Assembly: GCA_047632015.1 (NCBI GenBank)
Contig: JBLIBC010000132.1
Location: forward strand, 1 to 7,307
Direction of reading: 5' to 3'
DNA: 7,307 nt
Origin: JBLIAZ01 sp047632015
GTDB taxonomy: Bacteria; Bacteroidota; Bacteroidia; Flavobacteriales_C; GCA-002722245
The notes beneath the pieces were generated by a model. The model was not told the DNA's origin, searched no databases, and was given only the letters and a program-made list of their open reading frames with translations. This document shows, in pieces, positions 1 through 6,239 of the stretch. The position numbers were made by a program, and so were the translations under genes. Each line of letters starts with the position of its first letter. The first letter of the stretch is position 1.

Positions 1-974
1 TCATTGCCCACGAGCTTGCCCATCAATGGTTTGGGAATAAAATTACTTGTGCTTCATGGGAGGACTTGTGGTTGAACGAAGGGTTTGCTACATACGCAAC
101 GGGACTAAGCGTGGAAAAACTAAAGTACGAAAGCGAATGGTACGACTGGAAAATCAAGACTTTTTTTAGTGGGAAAATTAACAGCTATGAATCCATATGG
201 GTGGATGATACAAGCAATGTCCAAAGGTTATTTAGCAGTACCACGTACAATAAAGGAGCAGCCCTTTTACACATGCTACGATGGATAGGAGGCGACGACA
301 ATTTTTTCCTTGCCCTAAAAAATTACATGCAGGATCCTAACTTATCGTACGGCACTGCCAATACCAACCAATTAAAAACACATTTCGAAACTGTTTTTGG
401 ACAAAATCTGGATGAATTTTTTACCGATTGGTACCATGGGAAAGGCTCCCCAACTTATCAATTTTTATGGAATTACGCTAACGGAAGTTTTTATTTAAAG
501 GCGTCGCAAACTACCAGCAATACTGCTGTTTCATTTTTTGAAATGCCAATACCGATGCATGTTTTTGGCGAAGGTCAAGACAGTTTATTAAAACTAGACC
601 ATTCATTTAGTGGGCAAATATTTAATGTACCTCTTCCTTTTGAGGTGGATTCCATTGCATTTAATGATGATCTGCAAATTTTGAGCAACAATTCAGTGAA
701 TCAAAAAGATATTTTATTGACCAATTTGGAAATACAAAAAGACCATTTTTCCTTGTATCCTAATCCGACTGAAAATCAATTTGCCATTAACCACTCCTGC
801 GGAAATTGTCAAAAAAAAATAAGCTGCACCAATGAACTTGGTGAGCTTATTTTTGAATTTAATTCACACTCTTCGCGAGATGTAGTTAATGTAGCTACAT
901 GGTCAAGTGGAACTTATTTTATTAAAGTACAAAGCAACAATGACGTGCAAAGTACTTTTATAATCAAGTACTAA
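1..974 (+). CDS. M1-family zinc aminopeptidase with T9SS sorting tail (5' partial)
   Basis: The reading frame is open from base 3 with no start codon before the window edge, so only the last 323 residues are seen. The TTG near base 66 lies inside the catalytic motif and is not a start. HELAH (residues 3-7) followed after exactly 18 residues by the Glu of WLNEGFA (E26) is the HEXXH-X18-E zinc site of gluzincin M1 aminopeptidases. YNKGA (Y82) matches the family's transition-state tyrosine. These enzymes remove N-terminal residues from peptides. After the catalytic part comes a beta-rich stretch, then a C-terminal tail beginning with YPNPT (252-256) and ending with a GTYFIKV-like strand. This is the type A sorting domain that directs Bacteroidota proteins through the type IX secretion system, so the enzyme is probably secreted or surface-attached. 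The tail has three close cysteines (266, 269, 275), which is unusual. The gene converges on the bacilliredoxin gene with 9 bp between stops. The family call is firm; the substrate is unknown. Confidence 0.93.
   Translation, partial: IAHELAHQWFGNKITCASWEDLWLNEGFATYATGLSVEKLKYESEWYDWKIKTFFSGKINSYESIWVDDTSNVQRLFSSTTYNKGAALLHMLRWIGGDDNFFLALKNYMQDPNLSYGTANTNQLKTHFETVFGQNLDEFFTDWYHGKGSPTYQFLWNYANGSFYLKASQTTSNTAVSFFEMPIPMHVFGEGQDSLLKLDHSFSGQIFNVPLPFEVDSIAFNDDLQILSNNSVNQKDILLTNLEIQKDHFSLYPNPTENQFAINHSCGNCQKKISCTNELGELIFEFNSHSSRDVVNVATWSSGTYFIKVQSNNDVQSTFIIKY
811..854 (-). terminator. Intrinsic-terminator-like hairpin inside the peptidase gene
   Basis: Arms 815-825 and 844-854 are perfect 11-bp complements. 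Inside them 827-832 pairs with 838-843 (CACCAA/TTGGTG), leaving one bulged G at 826 and a 5-nt loop (833-837). Read on the minus strand, the stem runs into nine T residues (complement of 811-819), the classic rho-independent form. It lies about 130 nt beyond the bacilliredoxin stop codon, which has only 9 bp of non-coding DNA behind it, so this is a plausible terminator for that transcript. On the plus strand it falls inside translated codons, where ribosomes would be expected to mask it. Function is inferred from shape and position only. Confidence 0.5.
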
Positions 975-983
975 ATCATTTGT

Positions 984-1394
984 TTAACAAAACTCGTCAA
1001 ACGCAGCTGTCAAGTTGTCGGCAATTGCCTGAGCACTGCTTCCCTCGATGTTATGACGCTCAATCATGTGAACCAAATCACCACCTTTAAAAAGTGCAAT
1101 AGCTGGAGAAGAAGGAGGATAAGGTAACATGTATTTTCTTGCTTGATTAACTGCCTCTGAATCAAACCCAGCAAAAACCGTTGTTAATTTCGATGGTTTG
1201 TTTGCAGCTTGAGCAGCAATTTTTACTGCTGGTCTTGCGTTTCCTGCCGCACATCCACAAACAGAATTGATAACTACTAGTGTAGTCCCATCGTTATTTA
1301 CTGCGCTATCTACTGCTTCAGCGGAGGTTAAATCTTCAAATCCTGCGGAGGTCAATTCCTCCTTCATTGGGGCAACTATTTCTATTGGATACAT
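984..1394 (-). CDS. BrxA/BrxB family bacilliredoxin
   Basis: The 136-residue cytoplasmic protein closely fits the bacilliredoxin family (formerly DUF1094; Bacillus subtilis YphP/YqiW, about 145 residues). The hallmark CGC motif is at residues 46-48 within NSVCGCAAGNARP. The N-terminal VAPMKEELTSAGF segment and the C-terminal LTAAFDEFC ending, with its terminal Cys, also match. In Bacillus these thioredoxin-fold proteins remove bacillithiol from mixed disulfides on oxidised proteins, with the first CGC cysteine as nucleophile. Some Bacteroidota carry bacillithiol synthesis genes, but none is visible here. The chosen ATG gives the family's usual N-terminus. A TAnnTTTG -7-like box sits 34 bp upstream (1429-1436). 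The gene stands alone, divergent from the aminotransferase and convergent with the peptidase. Sequence alone does not separate BrxA from BrxB, so no symbol is given. Confidence 0.93.
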   Translation of the reverse strand: MYPIEIVAPMKEELTSAGFEDLTSAEAVDSAVNNDGTTLVVINSVCGCAAGNARPAVKIAAQAANKPSKLTTVFAGFDSEAVNQARKYMLPYPPSSPAIALFKGGDLVHMIERHNIEGSSAQAIADNLTAAFDEFC

Positions 1395-1428
1395 GTATTT
1401 TATGTTTTTAGATTAATAAATTCTATGG

Positions 1429-1436
1429 CAAATTTA
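1429..1436 (-). promoter_or_regulatory. Putative -7 box of the bacilliredoxin promoter
   Basis: The minus strand reads TAAATTTG, an exact match to the Bacteroidota -7 consensus TAnnTTTG. It lies 34 bp before the ATG at 1394, so transcription would start near 1422 and give a leader of roughly 28 nt. No clear -33 TTG element stands at the expected distance. In such AT-rich DNA the match could be chance. Confidence 0.4.
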
Positions 1437-1444
1437 CGGACTAT

Positions 1445-1504
1445 TCTCTCTGAAATAAATATATCGCATCAATAAATTTGATAAGGCAATAAGTTTCGGA
1501 GAGA
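1445..1504. repeat. Nested inverted repeat in the divergent promoter region
   Basis: The outer arms 1445-1455 (TCTCTCTGAAA) and 1494-1504 (TTTCGGAGAGA) are complementary at 10 of 11 positions, the exception being a possible G-T pair. An inner pair, ATCAA at 1468-1472 and TTGAT at 1478-1482, has the same centre near 1475. The structure lies between the two predicted divergent -7 boxes, with the right arm just upstream of the aminotransferase box. It could be an operator bound by a dimeric regulator or a DNA structural element. No regulator gene is adjacent, and short repeats in AT-rich spacers can arise by chance. Confidence 0.35.
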
Positions 1505-1510
1505 GGTTAT

Positions 1511-1518
1511 TATCTTTG
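1511..1518 (+). promoter_or_regulatory. Putative -7 box of the aminotransferase/transferase promoter
   Basis: TATCTTTG matches the Bacteroidota -7 consensus TAnnTTTG exactly, and the wider context TTATCTTTGTA is typical of flavobacterial promoters. It ends 19 bp before the aminotransferase ATG, implying a leader of only about 10-15 nt. A good -33 TTTG is not evident: TTTC at 1494-1497 is too close, and TTTG at 1477-1480 is too far. The promoter probably drives both the aminotransferase and the phosphoglycosyl transferase. Confidence 0.5.
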
Positions 1519-1537
1519 TAGTTCAATACATTAAATT

Positions 1538-2749
1538 ATGATTCCATTTTCACCTCCTAGAATTGACAATCTTATTGTAAATGAAGTAAGTAGGGCTTTG
1601 ACAAGCGGTTGGATTACAACTGGTCCAAGAACTAAAGCTTTAGAAAGTAAAATTGCAAATTACTGTGGCGTGCCAAAAGTACTTTGTGTGAGTTCAGCTA
1701 CTGCGGGAATGGAACTGATGCTAAGATACATGGGGATTGGTCCAGGAGACGAAGTAATTGTTCCCGCTTACACTTATTGTGCTACTGCAAACGTAGTTTG
1801 CCACACAGGAGCAACACCGGTAATGGTGGATGCAAACGAGGGTGACTTTAACATGAACACAAGTTTATTAAAAAAAGCAATTACTAGTAAAACTAAAGCT
1901 ATCATCGCAGTTGATTTTGCAGGATTACCTTGTGATTATGATGACATCAACGACTTGGTTCAAAGTACTGATGTGAAAAGTTTATTTACTGCTAGCAATG
2001 AAAGACAGGAAAAACTAGGTAGAATAATGGTAATGAGTGATGCAGCACATTCCTTAGGTGGTGTTTATTATGGTACAAATGTAGGGTCATTATGTGATGT
2101 AAGTGTGTTTTCTTTCCATGCTGTAAAAAACTTAACTACGGCAGAAGGAGGCGCAATATGTTTAAACTTTTCATCCAGTTTTGATACGGAGTTAATTTAC
2201 AAAGAGCTTAACACATTGAGTTTACATGGTCAAAGCAAGGATGCCTTTGCTAAAGCTCAAAAAGGAGCTTGGGAATATGACGTAATTGAACCTGGTTATA
2301 AGTGCAACATGACAGACATATTAGCTTCAATTGCTTTAATTGAAATTGACAGATACGACGAAGACCTAGCTAAACGAAAAGAAATATTTGACAGCTACAG
2401 CACATCGTTAAGCAAGTACAACTGGGCAATTATACCACCATATGAAACAGATGTGAAAATTTCGTCTTACCATGTTTTTGCATTAAGAATTAAGGATGTA
2501 ACACTGGAACAACGCAATGAAATCATTCAAAGAATATTTGACAAAGACGTATCGGTGAACGTGCACTTTAAGCCTTTACCAATGTTAACGGCATACAAAA
2601 AAAGAGGATTCAATATCAGTGATTTCCCTGTAGCTCTTTCTTTATTTGAAAGTGAAATTTCACTACCTGTATATTTTGATTTGAGCAAGGAGCAGATGAG
2701 CATTATCATTGATGCTGTGGTTTCCAGTGTGCAAGAAGTATTGAAATAA
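1538..2749 (+). CDS. DegT/DnrJ/EryC1/StrS family PLP-dependent sugar aminotransferase
   Basis: This 403-residue protein is a fold-type I PLP enzyme that converts a keto group of a nucleotide sugar to an amine, usually with glutamate as donor. The N-terminal SGWITTGP (23-30) and the SSATAGMEL segment (52-60), which binds the PLP phosphate, are family signatures. SDAAHSLG (167-174) contains the Asp (D168) that pairs with the PLP ring nitrogen. SFHAVKNLTTAEGG (192-205) carries the Schiff-base lysine K197. An insertion of about 20 residues before SDAAH (about 141-162) makes it slightly longer than the usual 370-390; I recall the same insertion in Bacteroidota homologues. The start gives the standard MIPFSPP opening. 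The gene sits 5 bp before a PglC-like transferase, suggesting the product sugar is used for glycan initiation. The matching dehydratase and acetyltransferase are not in the window, so the exact sugar is unknown. Confidence 0.92.
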   Translation: MIPFSPPRIDNLIVNEVSRALTSGWITTGPRTKALESKIANYCGVPKVLCVSSATAGMELMLRYMGIGPGDEVIVPAYTYCATANVVCHTGATPVMVDANEGDFNMNTSLLKKAITSKTKAIIAVDFAGLPCDYDDINDLVQSTDVKSLFTASNERQEKLGRIMVMSDAAHSLGGVYYGTNVGSLCDVSVFSFHAVKNLTTAEGGAICLNFSSSFDTELIYKELNTLSLHGQSKDAFAKAQKGAWEYDVIEPGYKCNMTDILASIALIEIDRYDEDLAKRKEIFDSYSTSLSKYNWAIIPPYETDVKISSYHVFALRIKDVTLEQRNEIIQRIFDKDVSVNVHFKPLPMLTAYKKRGFNISDFPVALSLFESEISLPVYFDLSKEQMSIIIDAVVSSVQEVLK

Positions 2750-2754
2750 AATTA

Positions 2755-3339
2755 ATGAAAAGATTAATCGACATCACTTTAGCTTCAATAGGCCTGCTAC
2801 TTTTACTTCCTTTTGGTGTGATAATAGCTGCATTTGTGTTATTTGGAAGCAAGGGCCCTGTGTTTTACATCCAACAAAGAGTGGGGTTACGAAACATGGA
2901 CTTTGGTTTGTTAAAATTTCGCTCTATGCAGACTGGAAGTGACAAAAAAGGACTTTTAACTGTCGGTAATTCAGACAGTAGAATTACTAAAACTGGTAAG
3001 TTTTTACGAAAATACAAATTGGATGAACTTCCTCAATTAATCAACGTGTTGTTTGGTGACATGAGTTTAGTTGGACCTCGACCTGAGGTAAGGAAATACG
3101 TGGACATGTACGACGAACAGCAACGTAAAGTACTATCTGTTCGGCCAGGAATAACGGACTATGCTTCTCTTGAATACATAGACGAAGATGCCGTTTTGGG
3201 AAATTCACCTGAACCTGAACTCACTTATATTAACACCTTAATGCCTGCCAAGTTAAAACTAAACCTTAAGTACGTACAAGAACAAAGTACGTGGGTTGAC
3301 ATCAAACTTATTTTTGCCACAATTAAGAAAATTCTTTAA
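2755..3339 (+). CDS. Short PglC-like phosphoglycosyl transferase (bacterial sugar transferase family)
   Basis: The 194-residue membrane enzyme transfers a sugar-1-phosphate from a UDP-sugar to a polyprenyl phosphate, the first membrane step in building many surface glycans and glycoprotein sugars. One hydrophobic N-terminal segment (about 5-30, with P19) fits the re-entrant membrane hairpin of monotopic enzymes. It is followed by QRVG (41-44), KFRSM (54-58), the catalytic Asp-Glu pair in KLDELPQ (D90-E91), GDMSLVGPRPE (101-111) and RPGIT (130-134). At about 200 residues it is the minimal PglC-type catalytic unit, without the multi-span N-terminal region of WbaP/WcaJ. The gene starts 5 bp after the aminotransferase stop and is surely co-transcribed with it. 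That pairing resembles PglE/PglC of the bacillosamine pathway, suggesting a 4-amino sugar donor, but the sugar is an inference. No glycosyltransferases or flippase follow. Confidence 0.94.
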   Translation: MKRLIDITLASIGLLLLLPFGVIIAAFVLFGSKGPVFYIQQRVGLRNMDFGLLKFRSMQTGSDKKGLLTVGNSDSRITKTGKFLRKYKLDELPQLINVLFGDMSLVGPRPEVRKYVDMYDEQQRKVLSVRPGITDYASLEYIDEDAVLGNSPEPELTYINTLMPAKLKLNLKYVQEQSTWVDIKLIFATIKKIL

Positions 3340-3451
3340 CATCTCAACCTATTGATTATCAGCAGTTAGGATCGTAAAACACTTGCGTTTCATTTTAACC
3401 TGGCATCATCCTTGTCTTTATTATGTTGACAAACATCTTAAAAGGCACATC

Positions 3452-4159
3452 ATGAAAAAACTCAACAATTACCTTTCAGTATTAATTGCATTCACCATTT
3501 TAATTACATCGATTAATACTTCAGCACAAGAATCGTTGGGGTTGTCAACACAAAAACCCTTTCCTGGATTTGTAACCGTTGCTTTTAATCAAACTGGAGC
3601 TATTGAAATTAGAAACATAGAACTTGGGTACGGAATAGACCTCACAGGACAACACTCTCTTGATGTATCTGTTGGATTGGTCTCAGGATTTTTTATTGAC
3701 ACAGACAAGACTACAAACACTAAACAAGGGTTAACAGGTAATTTGGGTTTAGGTCATGAAACCGTATTGGGATTCGGTAAATTACTAGCTGTAAATTATC
3801 ACCGCGATTACGGTTTACCATTTGAAAGTGGAGTTTTTCATTCCATATCAATTAAACACAAACAATTTAATTCCAGTAGACATCCTCAAGACATCGTATA
3901 TGATGAATACCATTTGTCTATTGATGAATTTAACGCCACGACAAACGCTTTAACATTAGGTATGGGATACAAATACAAATTTGATGAGTGCATTATTAGG
4001 TTTGGAATGACATGGGAAATACACCATACCGATTACAGTGCAAACGGTTCAAAATACGGTTTCCAAAAGGGTTCAGTCGTTCAAGTTGACAACCAATTAA
4101 AACATCATGATCAATTATTGAGTAATACTATAGCTTTAAAAATTGCCTTGCACATGTAA
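3452..4159 (+). CDS. Exported protein of unknown function, probable outer-membrane beta-barrel
   Basis: I do not recognise the family. The ATG at 3452 is preferred because it opens a good signal peptide: MKKLNN, a hydrophobic stretch (about 8-20), then TSA before Q26 as the likely cleavage site. A TTG 69 bp upstream would add 23 residues including His- and Cys-rich sequence before the signal, which is unlikely. The mature part (about 210 residues) has no other membrane helix. It alternates polar and hydrophobic residues in strands with Gly/Asn/Asp turns (GYGIDL, LDVSVGLVSGFF, LTLGMGYKYKF, IIRFGMTWEI, IALKIALHM), as in small Bacteroidota outer-membrane barrels. The last residue is Met rather than the usual aromatic, which weakens the call. 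It is 112 bp after the transferase gene and converges on cysH with 18 bp between stops. No strong promoter or terminator is visible on either side, and no functional link to the neighbours is evident. Confidence 0.75.
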   Translation: MKKLNNYLSVLIAFTILITSINTSAQESLGLSTQKPFPGFVTVAFNQTGAIEIRNIELGYGIDLTGQHSLDVSVGLVSGFFIDTDKTTNTKQGLTGNLGLGHETVLGFGKLLAVNYHRDYGLPFESGVFHSISIKHKQFNSSRHPQDIVYDEYHLSIDEFNATTNALTLGMGYKYKFDECIIRFGMTWEIHHTDYSANGSKYGFQKGSVVQVDNQLKHHDQLLSNTIALKIALHM

Positions 4160-4177
4160 AATACAACCTTTTACATA

Positions 4178-4837
4178 TTACATATGCAATCCACACTCTG
4201 TCTTAGAGGTGTTAGTCCACCTTCCTTCTCGTCCTTTACCTTTTACAGTACATTGAGCACATCCAATAGAATGATAACCTTGAGCTTCAAGTGGATGTTT
4301 TGGAATATCATGCTTTTTATAGTAAGCTTTAACGTCTTCCTCTGTTACATCTATGATAGGATAAAACTTGATTAAGTTTCCTTTTTGTTCAAATATAGGT
4401 AAGTCTTTTCTGTGCTTGTTTTGATACCCAAGCAATCCTGAAATCCACATTTTTTTCCCTTCTTTAAGCTTATCTATTGGCTCCACTTTGTTAATGGAAC
4501 AACACATGTCTTGATCTTTAGTCCAAGTTTTATCGGTTTTTGTGAATTCGTTTTTCCATTGTTCCGGTAAAACTTCAGTCACATTCAAGTTTAATTGTTT
4601 AACCAAGCTGTCCTTGTACTCCAGCGTTTCTACGAAGTGATAGGTCGTGTTTAAAAAAAACACTTCATGTTCTGGTTTAATAGAGGACACCAAATGAAGC
4701 AAATAAGCAGCTGTTGTTCCGAAAGACGAAGTGTACAATATGTCTTCAAAATCTTTGAACAAGGAAGCTATGCGCTCAGATGGCGTCATTGCTTTGTACT
4801 TGATATTTAGTTGTTCAATATTCATTTCGTTAACCAT
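4178..4837 (-). CDS. cysH: Assimilatory adenylyl-sulfate (APS) reductase, 4Fe-4S type
   Basis: The 219-residue cytoplasmic enzyme reduces activated sulfate to sulfite using thioredoxin or glutaredoxin. TSSFGTTAAYLLH (36-48) is the nucleotide-binding SFG segment of the CysH fold. The catalytic cysteine C215 lies in the C-terminal KTECGLH. CC at 112-113 and CxxC at 193-196 (GCAQCT) are the four ligands of a 4Fe-4S cluster. By family knowledge they mark the APS-using bacterial/plant form rather than the cluster-free PAPS reductase of Escherichia coli. The usual GLRxxQ loop reads GLLGYQ here (134-139), so one substrate-contact arginine seems replaced, though K141, R143 and K144 follow closely. 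ATG at 4825 (M5) is an alternative start. It is the last gene seen in the minus-strand sulfur operon, 31 bp after precorrin-2 dehydrogenase. CysDN-type sulfate activation genes are not in the window. Confidence 0.93.
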   Translation of the reverse strand: MVNEMNIEQLNIKYKAMTPSERIASLFKDFEDILYTSSFGTTAAYLLHLVSSIKPEHEVFFLNTTYHFVETLEYKDSLVKQLNLNVTEVLPEQWKNEFTKTDKTWTKDQDMCCSINKVEPIDKLKEGKKMWISGLLGYQNKHRKDLPIFEQKGNLIKFYPIIDVTEEDVKAYYKKHDIPKHPLEAQGYHSIGCAQCTVKGKGREGRWTNTSKTECGLHM

Positions 4838-4858
4838 GTATTATTTGTCCAATTTTTG

Positions 4859-4884
4859 TTTCTTCCTATTATTTCTTCCTATTA
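4859..4884 (-). repeat. Perfect 13-bp tandem duplication at the gene junction
   Basis: The minus-strand unit TAATAGGAAGAAA occurs twice with no spacer (4884-4872 and 4871-4859). The first copy encodes the last codons (N-R-K-K) of precorrin-2 dehydrogenase. The second begins with its TAA stop, followed in frame by TAG. If one copy is removed, the frame continues through CAA AAA TTG GAC AAA to a TAA at 4843-4841, 3 bp before the cysH ATG. The repeat therefore probably arose by duplication that moved the stop codon upstream and widened the intergenic gap. Confidence 0.85.
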
Positions 4885-5459
4885 AAAGAACTTGTAATTT
4901 TGTTCAACTCCCTTATCTTTTCGTTTAACCCTCCAGTCAACTTATTTCTAATTTCTCCCAAATCAGTCAGTAGCTCATTGATGTTTTCAGGAATAGCTTC
5001 TTCCAAGTATTCCCTAATCCTCTTTGCTAAAGTTGGTGATTTTCCATTGGTCGAAATCGCTATTTTCAAATCACCTTTGCTTACAATGCTTCCTAAATAA
5101 AAATCGCACCACTCAGGCTGATCTGCTACGTTTGTAAGGATGTTTCTTGCGCTGGCCAGTTGTTTTATTTCCTTATCAAGTAAGAGGTCATTCGTAGCTA
5201 ACACCAATAAATTGACTCCAATTAAATCCTTCTCCTCAAACTTTTTTACTTTTAATTTAACTTGTTCAAATTGTTTAATCAACAACTTCACCTTCTCATC
5301 AACTTCTTGCGCAACCACCGTCACTTTCGCATCAGGACTGTTTTTCAGGAGGAAAGTCAATTTTTCCAAACCCGTGGCTCCTCCTCCAACAATCAACAAG
5401 TGTAATTCATGCAGTTTCAAAAAAACAGGATACAAAGTATTTCCCTTTTCGCTGCTCAT
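4869..5459 (-). CDS. sirC: Precorrin-2 dehydrogenase / sirohydrochlorin ferrochelatase (Met8/CysG N-domain type)
   Basis: This 196-residue protein performs the last steps to siroheme: NAD-dependent oxidation of precorrin-2 to sirohydrochlorin and, in Met8/CysG-type members, iron insertion. An N-terminal Rossmann fold has the NAD-binding LLIVGGGATGLEKL (21-34). VADQPEWCDFYLGSIVSKGDLKIAISTNGKSP (spread over 111-142) is the family's conserved core, and D113 corresponds to the Asp proposed to be catalytic for both activities. The SPTLAKRIREYLE segment begins the dimerisation/helical domain. No CbiX or SirB ferrochelatase gene is seen, so this protein may do both steps, but that is an inference. 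The gene starts 9 bp after the methyltransferase and precedes cysH. Its stop lies within a 13-bp tandem duplication, and a former C-terminus five residues longer (QKLDK) can be reconstructed. The basic tail is not a conserved catalytic part. Confidence 0.92.
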   Translation of the reverse strand: MSSEKGNTLYPVFLKLHELHLLIVGGGATGLEKLTFLLKNSPDAKVTVVAQEVDEKVKLLIKQFEQVKLKVKKFEEKDLIGVNLLVLATNDLLLDKEIKQLASARNILTNVADQPEWCDFYLGSIVSKGDLKIAISTNGKSPTLAKRIREYLEEAIPENINELLTDLGEIRNKLTGGLNEKIRELNKITSSFNRKK

Positions 5460-5468
5460 AAAATTATT

Positions 5469-6239
5469 TTAAGACAAAACAGCTTGCATCGCCATGCTCT
5501 TGAGCATTTTAGGATGACTCTTAACAACAGGTCCAATGATAATTACAGCAGGTGAACCAATTTGGTTATCAGCCACCTCTTGCTCTATTGTATCAATCTG
5601 TCCTAGGGCAATTTTTTCGTTTTCCTGTGAACCATTTTGAATAACAGCAATTAACTCATCCCTTTTTCCTAGCTCCTTATACAAAGCCGTAATTTTGTTT
5701 AATTTCCTTGTACCCATTAAAATCACAACTGTCGCAGTGGACTGCGCTGCTAATTGTAAATCTTTGGACAATTCATCCTTTTTATTGGTAGCAGTTAACA
5801 CCCAAAAACTTTCACTAACACCACGCCTTGTCACCGGTATTCCTTGTAATTCAGGAACTGATATCGCGCTAGTAATCCCTGGCACTATGGATACTTTAAT
5901 GTTATATCCTTCGGCATATTCCTTTTCCTCATGACCACGTCCAAAAACAAAAGGATCACCTCCTTTTAAACGGACAACATGTCCGTGATGCAAAGCGTTT
6001 TGCACTATCAATTTATTAATGTCTGCTTGTGACAAATACTGCTTCCCTCCTCGTTTACCTACAAACACCTTTATGGCATTTGGAGCATGATCCAACAAGC
6101 TTTTATCCACCAAGGCATCATACATCACTACATTCGCACAATTCAATGCTTTCACAGCCTTTAACGTAAGCAGTTCTGGATCACCTGGTCCAGCTCCTAC
6201 TAAAGTTAATTTTGCGTTATGTTGATGCATGTTCATCAT
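5469..6239 (-). CDS. cobA: Uroporphyrinogen-III C-methyltransferase (SUMT)
   Basis: The 256-residue cytoplasmic enzyme uses two S-adenosylmethionine molecules to methylate uroporphyrinogen III at C2 and C7, giving precorrin-2, the entry to siroheme. Signatures run in order: VGAGPGDPELLTLKA (14-28), YDALV (40-44), GKRGG (61-65), VRLKGGDPFVFGRG (89-102) and VPGITSAISVPELQGIPVTRRG (119-140). The length fits a stand-alone SUMT without the CysG or HemD fusions found elsewhere. The start directly abuts the reductase stop (TAA then ATG), implying translational coupling. Further ATG codons at 6236 and 6230 are possible true starts, since the family core begins only at about residue 10. Its product feeds precorrin-2 dehydrogenase 9 bp downstream, and the siroheme would serve the reductase encoded just upstream. 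Siroheme rather than cobalamin is the likely destination, given the sulfur genes around it. Confidence 0.96.
   Translation of the reverse strand: MMNMHQHNAKLTLVGAGPGDPELLTLKAVKALNCANVVMYDALVDKSLLDHAPNAIKVFVGKRGGKQYLSQADINKLIVQNALHHGHVVRLKGGDPFVFGRGHEEKEYAEGYNIKVSIVPGITSAISVPELQGIPVTRRGVSESFWVLTATNKKDELSKDLQLAAQSTATVVILMGTRKLNKITALYKELGKRDELIAVIQNGSQENEKIALGQIDTIEQEVADNQIGSPAVIIIGPVVKSHPKMLKSMAMQAVLS

Noticed and set aside
2527..2709. 60-codon minus-strand frame inside the aminotransferase gene
   Set aside because: Antisense to a well-conserved enzyme end, with no independent support.
3423..3436. ATGTT/AACAT inverted repeat and a TATGTTGA -7-like string before the exported-protein gene
   Set aside because: The arms are only 5 bp and the promoter match lacks one consensus T and any -33 partner; too weak to list as a feature.
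3383..3451. TTG-initiated extension of the exported protein by 23 residues
   Set aside because: It would place a charged, His- and Cys-containing stretch before a well-formed signal peptide; ATG at 3452 gives a normal export signal.
4184..4375. Plus-strand open frame antisense to cysH, and another at 4731-4928
   Set aside because: Both overlap the strongly supported cysH gene on the other strand and show no recognisable motif, signal or ribosome site.
4647..4663. GTGTTT/AAACAC inverted repeat around an A-run
   Set aside because: Short 6-bp arms in the middle of cysH, low stability, no T-tract after the stem on either strand; likely a chance product of lysine/phenylalanine codons.
5140..5472. 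110-codon plus-strand open frame, and shorter ones at 4900-5100 and 5695-5934
   Set aside because: They lie wholly or almost wholly antisense to the siroheme genes, which have clear conserved motifs; the predicted Ser/Phe/Leu-rich proteins are typical of the complement of AT-rich, Lys/Glu-rich coding sequence.
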